A DNA stretch of 64,000 bases from Sphingobacterium sp. HMA12 (GCF_002933815.1 NZ_BEYR01000001.1:930001-994000), one strand, 5' to 3'; positions 1 to 9,232 are shown, counted from the stretch's first letter. Notes: generated by a model from the letters alone, not told the origin. Numbers and translations are program-made.

Positions 1-152
1 GTTGATCTGCACCAGACCGTTTTTTGTATCATTCTAAAATTACGGTCATGCCATTCATAGGTTTTATGCCGCAAAACTAGTGCAGATGATTAAGAAAGTA
101 AATAGTCCGGTGCTAATAATGTGTGTAGTCCGGCTTTATCTTTCGGCTCTGA

Positions 153-1100
153 CTACAGCCATTCTTCGCGGCCAATCGGTTTTTTGTCCTCGATGATAAT
201 GTTATCGGGCTGATTTTCAATTTTGATTGTCGTGGAAAGCTCGGGCTGTCCGGATTCAATCCAAGCAGAATACCAATAGGAAGATACACGCAGGATCGTT
301 TTACGCATCCTTCGCTCCACCATTCCATTTAACGCCTGATGGTAAGCCTTTGCATAATCGTCCGAATAGGTCCACAATAACTGATTGTTCCGCTCAATAA
401 ACGAGTTTTTTTGCGAGGCTTTAAATTGTTTGTTGAGCAAAGACTCTATGTGAAGTACAGAATCAACAAGCTGATTACTCTCACGGACAATATTCCATGC
501 TTCAGTTAGGGGGTCCTCAATATAAATTGCCTTTCCGACAAGAAGGTTGTATTTGGCAGCGAACATTTCGGGCAATCGACTCTCCCAAAAAGCATGAATG
601 CCGATCTGATCGGTCAATTGCCCGTTGTAATTTTTGGTTGTATGTAGCGGAACATGAGCATCGGCGATATAATGTCCAAGATCTGCCGAGTATTTAATGA
701 TTTTATTGTAGTCCTTCGATTGGAAAGCTTTCACAAGTTTAAGATAGGTAAAGTGGATCTGCCAGGGGACAATACCATTTTTGAGTAGCTGTCTTTCTTG
801 AAATTTCTCTTTGGCCTGAGACCAATGTATGGGTATAGAGTCTATTTGTCGATCTTCCCGATAATCCTCGATGTCTATAAAGTGTCTGGTACCTTCTGCA
901 CTGTCTATAAAACAACGTTTGTCTGGATCAACAGCTTTCTCGGTAATTAGCTCGATATTGGATTTGTAAAATTTTGCCAATTTTGCCGGCAGTGCAAAAA
1001 CTGCGTAATGGTTAATTTTTTTATGTGCAAAAAATCCCCAGGAACTAAATATAAGCAGAGCCACAATGGAAAGCGCCCAAAGGAGAGGAGACTTTATCAT
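153..1100 (-). CDS. Zinc-dependent phospholipase C / S1-P1 nuclease-like protein
   Basis: 315 residues. A hydrophobic N-terminal segment (about 5-20) precedes W21; in the zinc-dependent phospholipase C / S1-P1 nuclease fold an N-terminal Trp exposed after signal cleavage helps bind zinc, and cleavage before W21 would fit that. Further His/Asp-rich blocks follow in the expected order: H26 and H31, an HFIDIED block near residue 73, a GHYIADAHVPLH block, and GIHAFWE. The protein is therefore probably an exported metal-dependent phosphodiesterase; whether it cleaves phospholipid or nucleic acid cannot be told. It stands alone, divergent from the glycosyltransferase gene, separated by an AT-rich 175-bp gap. 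Confidence 0.75.
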   Translation of the reverse strand: MIKSPLLWALSIVALLIFSSWGFFAHKKINHYAVFALPAKLAKFYKSNIELITEKAVDPDKRCFIDSAEGTRHFIDIEDYREDRQIDSIPIHWSQAKEKFQERQLLKNGIVPWQIHFTYLKLVKAFQSKDYNKIIKYSADLGHYIADAHVPLHTTKNYNGQLTDQIGIHAFWESRLPEMFAAKYNLLVGKAIYIEDPLTEAWNIVRESNQLVDSVLHIESLLNKQFKASQKNSFIERNNQLLWTYSDDYAKAYHQALNGMVERRMRKTILRVSSYWYSAWIESGQPELSTTIKIENQPDNIIIEDKKPIGREEWL

Positions 1101-1275
1101 AGTAAATTGGTTATTAAATAATTGTTGATACTAAATATACGTAAAAAGAAAGTAAATGTATGTTAACTGGATTGAATTATTGTATTAATTTATATTTTCT
1201 TAACCTAACTAAACAATAAAATAATATTGAAATTCGTTAAAATTCATTAATTTGCCGACACAAAATACAGTCGTT

Positions 1276-2262
1276 ATGAAGATATTGTATGCCGTACAAG
1301 GGACCGGTAATGGACATCTAAGTCGTGCCATGGATATTGTTCCCTGTTTGAAAGCCTTAGGGGAAGTGGATGTTTTGGTCAGTGGGATTCAGGCGGATCT
1401 TTCGTTGCCTTTCGAAGTAAAGTATCGTTTTCATGGTTTAAGTTTCATATTTGGGAAATCCGGAGGTGTGGACCTGTGGAAGACTTTTATGAGCTCAACC
1501 ATACGTAAATTTACCAATGAGATCAAGAGTTTGCCGATCGAAGATTATGATCTGGTTATTAATGATTTTGAGCCCATTTCGGCTTGGGCTTGTCATTCTA
1601 AAGATCTCCAATGTATTGGACTGAGCCACCAGATCGGTGCCTTGGACCCTGCAAGTCCTAAACCAGAAGAAAGTGATATGCTGGGAAAATTTATTATGAA
1701 AAATTATGCTCCGGCAACGCATTCTTATGGTTTTCATTTTAAAAGATATGCCAAAAATATTTTTCCGCCAGTTATCCGCAATGCTGTTCGCGATCTAAGT
1801 GTTACGGACGAAGGGCATTATACGGTTTATTTACCGGCCTACGATGATGCACACTTATTGAAACATTTAATGAAATTTCCTGATGTGAAATGGGATGTAT
1901 TTAGTAAGCACAATTCAAGACCCTTTGAGATGAAGAATGTGACCATAAGACCGATCAATAACCAGGCTTTTATCGATAGTATGGCATCTTCTTCGGGAGT
2001 TTTATGCGGTGCGGGTTTTGAAACCCCCGCAGAAGCGTTATATTTGAAAAAGAAATTGTTGGTCGTCCCAATGAAAAATCAATATGAACAGCATCTGAAT
2101 GCCGCATCATTGGAAGAAATGGGGGTGCCGGTAATTTCGAGTTTAAAACAGAAAAATATGCTAGCTATAGAGGCTTGGCTAAACAGTAAATCAAGGGTTG
2201 AAGTTGATTACCCTAATATAACACAGGAAATTATTGAAGAAATTGTGCAAAAGCACCGTTAA
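1276..2262 (+). CDS. GT-B glycosyltransferase, MJ1255-like
   Basis: 328 residues from the ATG at 1276. An upstream in-frame TTG at 1252 is possible, but the ATG puts the first beta strand (MKILYAVQGTGNGH) at the very start, as in this family. The G-T-G-N-G-H-L-S-R motif at residues 9-17 is the N-terminal glycosyltransferase loop, and the C-terminal GAGFETPAEAL and NQYEQ segments resemble the nucleotide-sugar site of GT-B enzymes. No signal peptide, so cytoplasmic. Acceptor and sugar are unknown. The gene ends 6 bases before the FKBP gene, so they are probably co-transcribed. Confidence 0.75.
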   Translation: MKILYAVQGTGNGHLSRAMDIVPCLKALGEVDVLVSGIQADLSLPFEVKYRFHGLSFIFGKSGGVDLWKTFMSSTIRKFTNEIKSLPIEDYDLVINDFEPISAWACHSKDLQCIGLSHQIGALDPASPKPEESDMLGKFIMKNYAPATHSYGFHFKRYAKNIFPPVIRNAVRDLSVTDEGHYTVYLPAYDDAHLLKHLMKFPDVKWDVFSKHNSRPFEMKNVTIRPINNQAFIDSMASSSGVLCGAGFETPAEALYLKKKLLVVPMKNQYEQHLNAASLEEMGVPVISSLKQKNMLAIEAWLNSKSRVEVDYPNITQEIIEEIVQKHR

Positions 2263-2268
2263 GCAAAC

Positions 2269-3000
2269 ATGAAGTACATCGCATTAGCCCTATTGTCTCT
2301 GACAACCGTGACTGGATTTGCCCAGCAGAAAAAAAAGACCGGTTCGGTCAGGAAAAAAACGACAACGACAAAACCTAGTTCAACCCAGGTGTTGACTACC
2401 AGAGCAGACTCCGTATCGTATGCATTTGGCATGGATATCGGAAAATCGTTGAAATCTACTGAAGTAGAATATTTGAAAGCTGATGTTATCGCAAAAGCAA
2501 TTGCTGCTACATTAAAAAACGAGAAAACCTTATTGGAAGATGGACAAACAAGAGAGGTTATCCAGAAAGCCATTATGGATATACGTGCTGAGAAAGAGGC
2601 CGTAAGCCGTGCCCAAGAAGACAAGTTCTTTGCTGAAAATGCAAAAATAGCCGGGATGAAAACAACAGCTGAGGGAATTCAGTATCTTGTACTAAATCAG
2701 GCGGAAGGTGCAAAACCTACGGCGAATGACGAAGTTACTGTGCATTACAAGGGAACTTTATTGAATGGGAAACAGTTTGACAGTTCCTATGATCGCAAGG
2801 AGCCATTGAAACTTTCGTTGGGACAAGTGATTAAAGGCTGGCAAATTGGTATTCCATTGATGTCAAAAGGAGCTAAATATAAATTTTTTATACCAAGCCG
2901 ACTAGCTTATGGTGAACGAGCTACGGGTGATATTCCAGCCAATAGTACCTTAGTCTTTGAGGTGGAATTGCTTGATTTCAATACGAATGAAACTACGTAA
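2269..3000 (+). CDS. Exported FKBP-type peptidyl-prolyl isomerase
   Basis: 243 residues. A signal peptide (about 1-18, ending GFAQ) is followed by a Lys/Thr-rich linker, an FKBP_N-like helical dimerisation region (about 45-125) and a C-terminal FKBP domain (about 145-238) with VTVHYKGTLLNGKQFDSS, VIKGWQIGIPLM and RLAYGERA. This is the FkpA/Mip arrangement: a periplasmic chaperone with cis-trans prolyl isomerase activity. The stop overlaps the start of the following aldo/keto reductase by 14 bases, which implies translational coupling although the two functions look unrelated. Confidence 0.9.
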   Translation: MKYIALALLSLTTVTGFAQQKKKTGSVRKKTTTTKPSSTQVLTTRADSVSYAFGMDIGKSLKSTEVEYLKADVIAKAIAATLKNEKTLLEDGQTREVIQKAIMDIRAEKEAVSRAQEDKFFAENAKIAGMKTTAEGIQYLVLNQAEGAKPTANDEVTVHYKGTLLNGKQFDSSYDRKEPLKLSLGQVIKGWQIGIPLMSKGAKYKFFIPSRLAYGERATGDIPANSTLVFEVELLDFNTNETT

Positions 3001-3892
3001 ATTAGGTAACAGTGGCCTGATGGTTTCGGAAATTGGTTTGGGCTGTATGTCGTTAAAAAGCAATCAGCCCAAACAATCCAAAGATATTATTCAAAAGGCT
3101 TTCGATAGCGGGATTACATTCTTTGATACAGCGGATCTCTATGATAAAGGTCAAAATGAGATGGTTGTCGGTGAGAGTGTACAGGATTTTCGCAAACAAA
3201 TTGTGTTAGCCAGTAAAGTCGGTAATCTCTGGCGGGTAGATGGTTCTGGCTGGGATTGGAAAGCATCAAAAGATTATATTGTCAAAGCCATTGAAGGGTC
3301 ACTTTCACGGTTGAAAACAGATTACATCGATCTTTATCAGCTGCATGGCGGTACTATTGATGATCCGATAGATGAAATTATTGAAGCTTTTGAATTATTG
3401 AAAAAGCAGGGAAAGATTCGTGCTTACGGATTATCGTCTATTCGTCCCAATGTGATTAAAGAATTTATATCTAAATCTGCTGTTTCGTCGGTCATGATGC
3501 AGTATAATCTCTTGGATAGGAGACTCGAGGAGGAGATGGATACGTTGTTGGCCGCAAACGATGTGGGTATTCTGGCCCGGGGGACATTGGCAAAAGGACT
3601 TTTAGTAAATAAACCTGTAGAGCCCTATCTCCAATATACGTCGGGAGAGGTGTCGCATCTGCTCCGTAACCTGGACAGGGTGGTTAAACAATCGGGAAAA
3701 GACAGGGCGGCTGAGGCCTTATCCTACGTACTTTCCAATGCTGCTGTAGCGACAGCGGTGGTAGGAGTGAGCACCAAGCTGCAACTCGATGAATTGATGG
3801 CGACAAAACAGCAGCTTGCACAATTGAGTGTACAGGACAAAAAGAAATTATTGGACGGTGTCCGGTCTTTGTTGTATACCGAACACCGTTAG
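2987..3892 (+). CDS. Aldo/keto reductase
   Basis: 301 residues from the ATG at 2987, chosen over an upstream in-frame ATG at 2957 because family members begin at the MKLRKLGNSGL strand. The catalytic tetrad of aldo/keto reductases is visible: Asp and Tyr in FFDTADLYDKG, Lys in LASKVG, His in YQLHGG. Cytoplasmic NADPH-dependent carbonyl reductase; substrate unknown. It overlaps the end of the FKBP gene by 14 bases and converges with kdsB, with only 7 bases between the stops. Confidence 0.85.
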   Translation: MKLRKLGNSGLMVSEIGLGCMSLKSNQPKQSKDIIQKAFDSGITFFDTADLYDKGQNEMVVGESVQDFRKQIVLASKVGNLWRVDGSGWDWKASKDYIVKAIEGSLSRLKTDYIDLYQLHGGTIDDPIDEIIEAFELLKKQGKIRAYGLSSIRPNVIKEFISKSAVSSVMMQYNLLDRRLEEEMDTLLAANDVGILARGTLAKGLLVNKPVEPYLQYTSGEVSHLLRNLDRVVKQSGKDRAAEALSYVLSNAAVATAVVGVSTKLQLDELMATKQQLAQLSVQDKKKLLDGVRSLLYTEHR

Positions 3893-3899
3893 GTAGCTA

Positions 3900-4643
3900 T
3901 TATTTGTTAAAAAATAGCTTTAGAATCTTATCAAGATCTTCTTTCGTATCCACCGCAACAGTTTCATGTGTGGTTACTGCGGTTTGTATTGCATACCCGT
4001 TTTCTATCCAGCGTAACTGTTCAAGTGCTTCAGCTTGCTCAAGACCCGAGACTGGCAGCTGAGTCAATGCTCTTAACGTATCTACTTGGTAGGCATAAAT
4101 CCCGATATGTTTGTAGAACGTCTGCTTTTCAAGCCATTGCTCTTGATTAACTCCCCTTAAAAAGGGGATTGTTTGCCTGCTGAAATAGATGGCTTCGCCC
4201 GCGGTGTTTCGGACAACTTTTGGAATATTGAGATTGAACAATTCTTCCGATGTTTCGATCTCCTTTACTAAAGTCGCTATTTTGGTCTGTGGATTTTCAA
4301 AGCAAGATGCAAGTAAATCAATTTGCTCCGGGTTGATAAATGGCTCGTCTCCCTGAATGTTGATGACAACATCAAACTCCTGGTCCTTGCTGATGACTTC
4401 CGCACAGCGGTCTGTGCCCGATTGATGCGTGTCGGAGGTCATAACCACGTTGCCGCCAAAAGAGAGGACTTCGGATGCGATGCGTTGATCGTCGGTAGCA
4501 ACAATTACTTTGGCTATTTTTTTTGATTTTTTTACCTGCTCGTAGACCCGTTGGATCATGGTCTGACCTTCAATATCAACCAACGGTTTGCCCGGAAATC
4601 TACTGGAGGCAAATCGTGCTGGAATAATGCCTAAAAATTTCAT
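3900..4643 (-). CDS. kdsB: 3-deoxy-manno-octulosonate cytidylyltransferase
   Basis: 247 residues, the normal length. It activates Kdo with CTP to CMP-Kdo for the inner core of lipopolysaccharide. The N-terminal IIPARFASSRFPGKPL loop is the nucleotide-binding signature, and VATDD, INIQGDEPFI and the HIGIYAYQ segment match the KdsB family closely. Cytoplasmic. A terminator hairpin separates it from the deoxynucleoside kinase gene upstream, so it probably has its own promoter. Confidence 0.95.
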   Translation of the reverse strand: MKFLGIIPARFASSRFPGKPLVDIEGQTMIQRVYEQVKKSKKIAKVIVATDDQRIASEVLSFGGNVVMTSDTHQSGTDRCAEVISKDQEFDVVINIQGDEPFINPEQIDLLASCFENPQTKIATLVKEIETSEELFNLNIPKVVRNTAGEAIYFSRQTIPFLRGVNQEQWLEKQTFYKHIGIYAYQVDTLRALTQLPVSGLEQAEALEQLRWIENGYAIQTAVTTHETVAVDTKEDLDKILKLFFNK

Positions 4644-4663
4644 GATACTTTGCGCATTTTTAT

Positions 4664-4703
4664 GTATTAAAAAGCCTGTAAATGGATGATTTTACAGGCT
4701 TTT
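4664..4703 (-). terminator. Terminator between deoxynucleoside kinase and kdsB
   Basis: A 13-bp perfect stem (arms 4670-4682 and 4691-4703) with an 8-nt loop. Read on the minus strand it is followed by TTTTAAT. It lies 20 bases past the kinase stop and before the kdsB start. Confidence 0.75.
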
Positions 4704-4722
4704 GTCTATTTGTTGTCTGCTA

Positions 4723-5340
4723 TTATTCAAACAACCCGAATAATTCGGCTTCTATCTTTTGTATAATGCCACCTAGATCTTCGGGGTTAGAAGTAAAATC
4801 AAGGTTATCCTTGTCTAGGATCATCACTTTTCCTTCTTTATAATTGTTGATCCATTTATCATATTTATCATTCAGTTTAGATAAATAATCCAATCGGATC
4901 GCTGATTCATAATCACGGCCTCTTTTTTGAATATTGTTTACCAATGTAGGGACAGATGCTTTCAGGTAGATCAGCAGATCTGGTGGTTTAATGTAATGAA
5001 TTATACTTTGGAAGATGTTGCTATAGTTTTCAAAGTCACGTGCACTCATTAAACCCATATCATATAGGTTTTCAGCAAAGATATAAGCATCTTCATAGAT
5101 CGTGCGATCCTGAATCATATCTATGTTTGTTTCCTGAAGCTTCACAATGTGTCTAAAACGACTATTTAAAAAGAAAATCTGTAGGTTGAACGCCCAACGC
5201 TTCATGTCGGAATAAAAATCTTCCAGATAGGGATTATTGTCTACAGCCTCAAATTGAGGCTCAAATTTGAAATGACTCGCCAATAATTCCGTTAGCGTTG
5301 TTTTTCCTGCACCTATATTTCCTACGATAGCTATATGCAT
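4723..5340 (-). CDS. Deoxynucleoside kinase
   Basis: 205 residues. P-loop GNIGAGKTT at 7-15, an E-x-V-x-x-N-P-Y-L block near 36-43 and IQDRTIYEDA (DRT lid motif) identify the dNK family, which phosphorylates deoxynucleosides for nucleotide salvage. Cytoplasmic. The preferred base cannot be read from the sequence. The gene starts 15 bases after trpS ends, so the two probably share a transcript. Confidence 0.88.
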   Translation of the reverse strand: MHIAIVGNIGAGKTTLTELLASHFKFEPQFEAVDNNPYLEDFYSDMKRWAFNLQIFFLNSRFRHIVKLQETNIDMIQDRTIYEDAYIFAENLYDMGLMSARDFENYSNIFQSIIHYIKPPDLLIYLKASVPTLVNNIQKRGRDYESAIRLDYLSKLNDKYDKWINNYKEGKVMILDKDNLDFTSNPEDLGGIIQKIEAELFGLFE

Positions 5341-5355
5341 ATTCTCTTTTCTTAT

Positions 5356-6354
5356 TTAATAAAATCTTTTGATACCAATGATCTCGCGCACTTCCTTTAG
5401 TGTTTTGCGAGCAGACTCTCCAGCCTTTTCAGCGCCTAATTTTGCAACTTTTGCAATATAGGCATCATCGTTTGCTATATCCTCGATACGTAGACGTACA
5501 TCATTTGTTGCCAATACCATATCTTCTGCCAATTGCTTCTTGAAATCGCCATAACGAATCTCACATTTATTATAAAGCTCATCAAAGTGCTGTAATGTGT
5601 CGGGCGTAGAAACCACCTTCATTAAATCAAATAGATTTTGGATTGCTTCAGGTTTGGCCTGGTTCATTTCAGTCGGGCCTGAATCGGAAACGGCACGCAT
5701 TACTTTTTTGCGAATGGCATCGGCGCTATCTGAAAGATAGATACAGTCGGCTTCACCATTGGATTTGCCCATTTTACCCTGTCCGGCTAATCCCGGTATT
5801 TTAACCAATTTGTCGGAGTAGGAAAAAGCAAAAGCTTCTTTAAAATAATCAACATTATATAAACGATTAAAGCGGTTGCCAAATGTACGCGTCATTTCTA
5901 GATGTTGTTCCTGATCTTTGCCGACAGGAACTTTCGTTCCGTGGTGAATCAAGATATCGCAAGCCATCAATACTGGGTAAGTTAGTAAGCCGGCATTGAC
6001 ATTGTCCGGATTGCTGCGTACTTTGTCTTTAAATGCCGTTGCGCGTTCAAGTTCACCTAAATACGCGTTCATATTCATGTACAAATAAAGCTCAGCAACT
6101 TCTGGAACATCAGATTGAACGTAAATAGTTGATTTTTCTGGGTCAATTCCAGCTGCCAAATATTCAACGATCACTTGACGTACAGTGCCCTGAAGTCCAT
6201 GCGGTGTAGGGTGTGTCGTCAACGAATGTAGATCCGCAATAAAAAAAAAGCAATTATATTCATTTTGCATTTTCACAAAATTGCTCAATGCGCCATAGTA
6301 ATTTCCTAAATGTAATTTTCCGGTACTTCTGATACCACTAACAACTGTTTCCAT
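5356..6354 (-). CDS. trpS: Tryptophanyl-tRNA synthetase
   Basis: 332 residues, normal for the bacterial enzyme. The class I HIGH motif is HLGN at 15-18 and the KMSKS motif appears as KMGKS at 194-198, a common TrpRS variant. It charges tRNA-Trp in the cytoplasm. Followed by the kinase gene after 15 bases. Confidence 0.96.
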   Translation of the reverse strand: METVVSGIRSTGKLHLGNYYGALSNFVKMQNEYNCFFFIADLHSLTTHPTPHGLQGTVRQVIVEYLAAGIDPEKSTIYVQSDVPEVAELYLYMNMNAYLGELERATAFKDKVRSNPDNVNAGLLTYPVLMACDILIHHGTKVPVGKDQEQHLEMTRTFGNRFNRLYNVDYFKEAFAFSYSDKLVKIPGLAGQGKMGKSNGEADCIYLSDSADAIRKKVMRAVSDSGPTEMNQAKPEAIQNLFDLMKVVSTPDTLQHFDELYNKCEIRYGDFKKQLAEDMVLATNDVRLRIEDIANDDAYIAKVAKLGAEKAGESARKTLKEVREIIGIKRFY

Positions 6355-6431
6355 ATTCCTGCGAATTTACGGATAAATTTGACAAAGTAGAATTAAATTC
6401 CGTGAGTCGCCCACCTTTTAATGTATAGTTG

Positions 6432-7244
6432 TTATTTTTTTAGATTTTTGGCTTCATTCCAATAAACGTCCATTTCTTCGAGACTCATATCCTGTAGTTT
6501 TCGACCATTTTCGGCAGCCTTCTGCTCCAAATGGGTAAACCGTGCGATGAATTTTTTATTGGTGCGTTCCAAAGCATTTTCCGGATTAATGCCAATATGT
6601 CTGGCATAATTAATTAACGAAAATAAGAGATCCCCAAATTCGCCTTCAGCCTTTTCCCGGTCAATTGCCTCTGTTGTTTCGATATTGAATTCTGTTTTAA
6701 ATTCAGCAAGCTCTTCTTCAACTTTTTCCCATACTTGTCTTTTATCTTCCCAGTCAAAACCCACACCTCTTACTTTATCTTGAATGCGATAGGCTTTGAC
6801 AAGGGCGGGTAGTCCTTTCGGAACACCTGCAAGAACGGACTTATTGCCCTCTTTCAGCTTGATCGCTTCCCAGTTGGATTTGACTTGATCTTCCGTGTTT
6901 GCACTTGCATCGGCATAGACATGTGGATGGCGGGTAATAAGTTTATCACAGATTGCATTCAGTACGTCTACAATATTAAATTGCCCTTCTTCTTCTGCGA
7001 TGCGGGCATAAAATAAGAGGTGCATTAAGACATCGCCAAGTTCTTTTTTTATTTCAGGATAATCCTGTTCCAGAACGGCATCCGTCAACTCGTAGAGTTC
7101 TTCGATTGTCAGATGGCGTAGCGATTCCATCGTCTGTTTCTTATCCCAGGGACATTCGAGTCTCAAGGTGTACAATACGTCAAGTAAACGCTGAAATGCA
7201 AGTTGGGGGGTATGTTGGTACGCTGGAGCTGCTAGATTTGCCAT
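6432..7244 (-). CDS. mazG: Nucleoside triphosphate pyrophosphohydrolase MazG
   Basis: 270 residues from the ATG at 7244; the open frame runs upstream to 7367, but those 41 residues are Phe/Lys-rich and not family-like. Two MazG domains: the first with CPWDKKQTMESLRHLTIEELYEL and KKELGDVLMHLLFYARIAEE, the second with EEELAEFKTE and EGEFGDLLFSLINYAR, both with the acidic metal-binding E-x-x-E and E-x-x-D pattern. It hydrolyses (d)NTPs to NMPs and pyrophosphate. A CAAAAATA at 7267 (TATTTTTG on the minus strand) fits the -7 element. Confidence 0.93.
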   Translation of the reverse strand: MANLAAPAYQHTPQLAFQRLLDVLYTLRLECPWDKKQTMESLRHLTIEELYELTDAVLEQDYPEIKKELGDVLMHLLFYARIAEEEGQFNIVDVLNAICDKLITRHPHVYADASANTEDQVKSNWEAIKLKEGNKSVLAGVPKGLPALVKAYRIQDKVRGVGFDWEDKRQVWEKVEEELAEFKTEFNIETTEAIDREKAEGEFGDLLFSLINYARHIGINPENALERTNKKFIARFTHLEQKAAENGRKLQDMSLEEMDVYWNEAKNLKK

Positions 7245-7380
7245 ATGATATTTCGTTTTCGTTTTACAAAAATAGAAATATGATCTTGAATAAACTATTT
7301 GAAATTGAGGAAAACAAAAACGGCTAAATAATCGTTTTATAATAAAAAAGTGAGAACGGTTAAACAAAGAAGATTCAGTT

Positions 7381-7680
7381 ATGGAAAGAATGCATGGGTA
7401 TTCCTCAGCTAGTGTAGCGTTGGAAAAGTTAAGTGATATGGGCTATACGATAGATTACAACATCGAATTTGATGATCTACTGGCAGATGCGGACCAGTTT
7501 AAAATTGATTATTTGTTTCGTTATGAAGGAGCATCAGATCCTGATGATGAGTCTACAGTATATGGAATAAGTAGAAATTCCGGGGAAAAAGGTGTTTTTG
7601 TAGCCGGTAATTTATCTTTGATTGAAGGCAAAAAACGGGATATTCTGCTACAGCTAGAACTTAGAGAAAGAGAGCATTAG
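7381..7680 (+). CDS. Small conserved Bacteroidota protein (often labelled PRPP synthetase)
   Basis: 99 residues, acidic, no signal peptide or membrane segment. The layout (AxxxLxxxGYTxDYNIEFDDL, then IDYLFRYEGASDPDDESTVYGIS, then G-x-K-G-V-F-V) matches from memory a short family widespread in Bacteroidota that databases often call phosphoribosylpyrophosphate synthetase. That label is not supported here: no PRPP-synthetase catalytic motif is present and the length is a third of the enzyme. Function unknown. The following small gene on the same strand begins 49 bases later. Confidence 0.7.
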   Translation: MERMHGYSSASVALEKLSDMGYTIDYNIEFDDLLADADQFKIDYLFRYEGASDPDDESTVYGISRNSGEKGVFVAGNLSLIEGKKRDILLQLELREREH

Positions 7681-7729
7681 CCGAAGATATTATAACTATT
7701 ATAAATAAGGACTGTTTAGAACATTCGGA

Positions 7730-8254
7730 ATGGAAGGGAATAATTTTACTGAATCAGAAAGGCTTCAAGGGCTTAAGGTTTGGGCCTTGCGTCGTGATGG
7801 AAAACCCCTGGACGGAGGTTATTCCGATTTAAATGCTGATCGTCTTCTGCAAGTGTACCGCAATGAAGCGCTCAACTTAATGAAGGCAGGATCTTATAAT
7901 AGGGGGACAGGGCTTTTTGAGTCTTATGTCGAACGTCATTATCCAAAGGAACTGGAGAAGCTTATTGGTAAATTGGAAAGAAGTTACGATAGTCTTGAAC
8001 GCTTTAGCCCGGCTCTGATCGAAGAAGGGTTCTATAATCTCATTTTGGGTGATCTTCCGCTCAAGATGAAAGGAACGATCGTTGTATTGCTAAGGGCAAA
8101 GGAATCGGAATTTCCTTCCATTTATAATAATGATCAAGATGCGGATATGCGTAGTTCCCCAAATTGGTTATTGAATCAGTCCTACAGCGATATCTGGGTA
8201 GATATGCATCAGACGGCATTAAATAATATTCATTATCCAGATCGGATACTCTAA
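7730..8254 (+). CDS. Hypothetical protein
   Basis: 174 residues, soluble, charged, mostly helical by composition; I do not recognise a family. Distinct segments are LKVWALRRDGKPLDGGYSDLN near the start and a Trp-rich tail (NWLLNQSYSDIWVDMHQ). A clear terminator follows, so this is the last gene of its unit, perhaps with the 99-residue gene upstream. Confidence 0.6.
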   Translation: MEGNNFTESERLQGLKVWALRRDGKPLDGGYSDLNADRLLQVYRNEALNLMKAGSYNRGTGLFESYVERHYPKELEKLIGKLERSYDSLERFSPALIEEGFYNLILGDLPLKMKGTIVVLLRAKESEFPSIYNNDQDADMRSSPNWLLNQSYSDIWVDMHQTALNNIHYPDRIL

Positions 8255-8285
8255 TTTGGCAAAATTTTTGTTATGGACTACCACG

Positions 8286-8320
8286 AAAAGAGGATACTGA
8301 TAATCAATATCCTCTTTTTT
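8286..8320 (+). terminator. Rho-independent terminator
   Basis: Arms 8286-8296 and 8308-8318 (AAAAGAGGATA and its complement), 11-nt loop, ending in a run of six T. It closes the unit of the 174-residue protein. Confidence 0.85.
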
Positions 8321-8370
8321 GGCGCTCAATTTATTTGTGAATTATTAACCAATTTCTAAATTATAATAAT

Positions 8371-9054
8371 ATGATTTTATACATCGGTATTTTTGTTGTG
8401 ATTGTGGCAGTCTGCGTTTTCATTTCTATCATCATGATGAAAAAGCAAAAAGAGACTGCTCGAAAGTACGAAGGTGAGGCTGGGATCGCTTTGGCCTCTG
8501 GAATTAAGGATGAGTTGTTGCGCCAGGAGTTTCGAGAACTAAGCAAACAGATGAATGGGGCGCCGATTGAGGCATTTACGCAGTGTGCCTATATTGCAAC
8601 GGTGGGGGATAAAGTAGCTTCGGCTGCCGCAACAGCAGCTAAAACAGTAGCTTGGGCGGCTGTAGGGGTGAAGGCGAGATACAGTGAACGTGATAATGCT
8701 TCTTATCTCGTTCTCAGTAATAATGAATTGCATTATGTCTTTTTTGATGACGGCGAAGCAAGAGACCATTTGGTCTTTGATCACGAAACGTTATTGGACG
8801 CCCGACCTGTGCAGATCAGTAATTCGGAGAAAGTTACCCGAATGGGATCTATCATGGGATTGAAACCTAAAAAGATGCATCTTGATGTCAATGGAAATGG
8901 GCTTGATATTATCTATTATGGCGCCGTACAAAGGATGCCAGATGGCATTATATCTCCGGGACCGGGTATGTTTGAAACGCAGTCAAAACTTCAGTTGATG
9001 GGTCGTTTTTTTCTTAACCGACTGTATCAAAAATACCCCCAGCTCCAAGATTAA
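8371..9054 (+). CDS. Membrane-anchored hypothetical protein
   Basis: 227 residues. One N-terminal transmembrane helix (about 2-22) with Lys/Arg after it, then a small Ala-rich segment (SAAATAAKTVAWAAVGV, about 91-107) that could be a second hydrophobic helix, then a mixed soluble domain with LVLSNNELHYVFFDDGE. I do not recognise the family. A single-gene unit with terminators on both sides. Confidence 0.6.
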   Translation: MILYIGIFVVIVAVCVFISIIMMKKQKETARKYEGEAGIALASGIKDELLRQEFRELSKQMNGAPIEAFTQCAYIATVGDKVASAAATAAKTVAWAAVGVKARYSERDNASYLVLSNNELHYVFFDDGEARDHLVFDHETLLDARPVQISNSEKVTRMGSIMGLKPKKMHLDVNGNGLDIIYYGAVQRMPDGIISPGPGMFETQSKLQLMGRFFLNRLYQKYPQLQD

Positions 9055-9077
9055 AAGCGCTTATCCGTACAGGTATT

Positions 9078-9114
9078 ATAGCTCCATTGTTCGTAACGAT
9101 GGAGCTATTTTTTT
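9078..9114 (+). terminator. Rho-independent terminator
   Basis: A 10-bp stem (ATAGCTCCAT, arms 9078-9087 and 9099-9108), extended by an inner GTT/AAC pairing, followed by seven T. It ends the 227-residue membrane protein unit. Confidence 0.85.
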
Positions 9115-9232
9115 AGTCTATTGAATGCCGCGGGAATGTCATTTGAGTTTCTTTTTTTTGTTGTAGGAGCGCAGGTTGGACAGATTGCGTTAAAATATTG
9201 GTAAATTGTATATGTCATAAAATTTATATACT

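Noticed and set aside
7245..7367. N-terminal extension of MazG by 41 residues
   Set aside because: The extension is Phe/Lys/Arg-rich and not family-like, while the ATG at 7244 gives the normal MazG length and lies downstream of a -7 box.
7381..7680. Phosphoribosylpyrophosphate synthetase
   Set aside because: The name is common for this short family but no PRPP-synthetase catalytic or binding motif is present.
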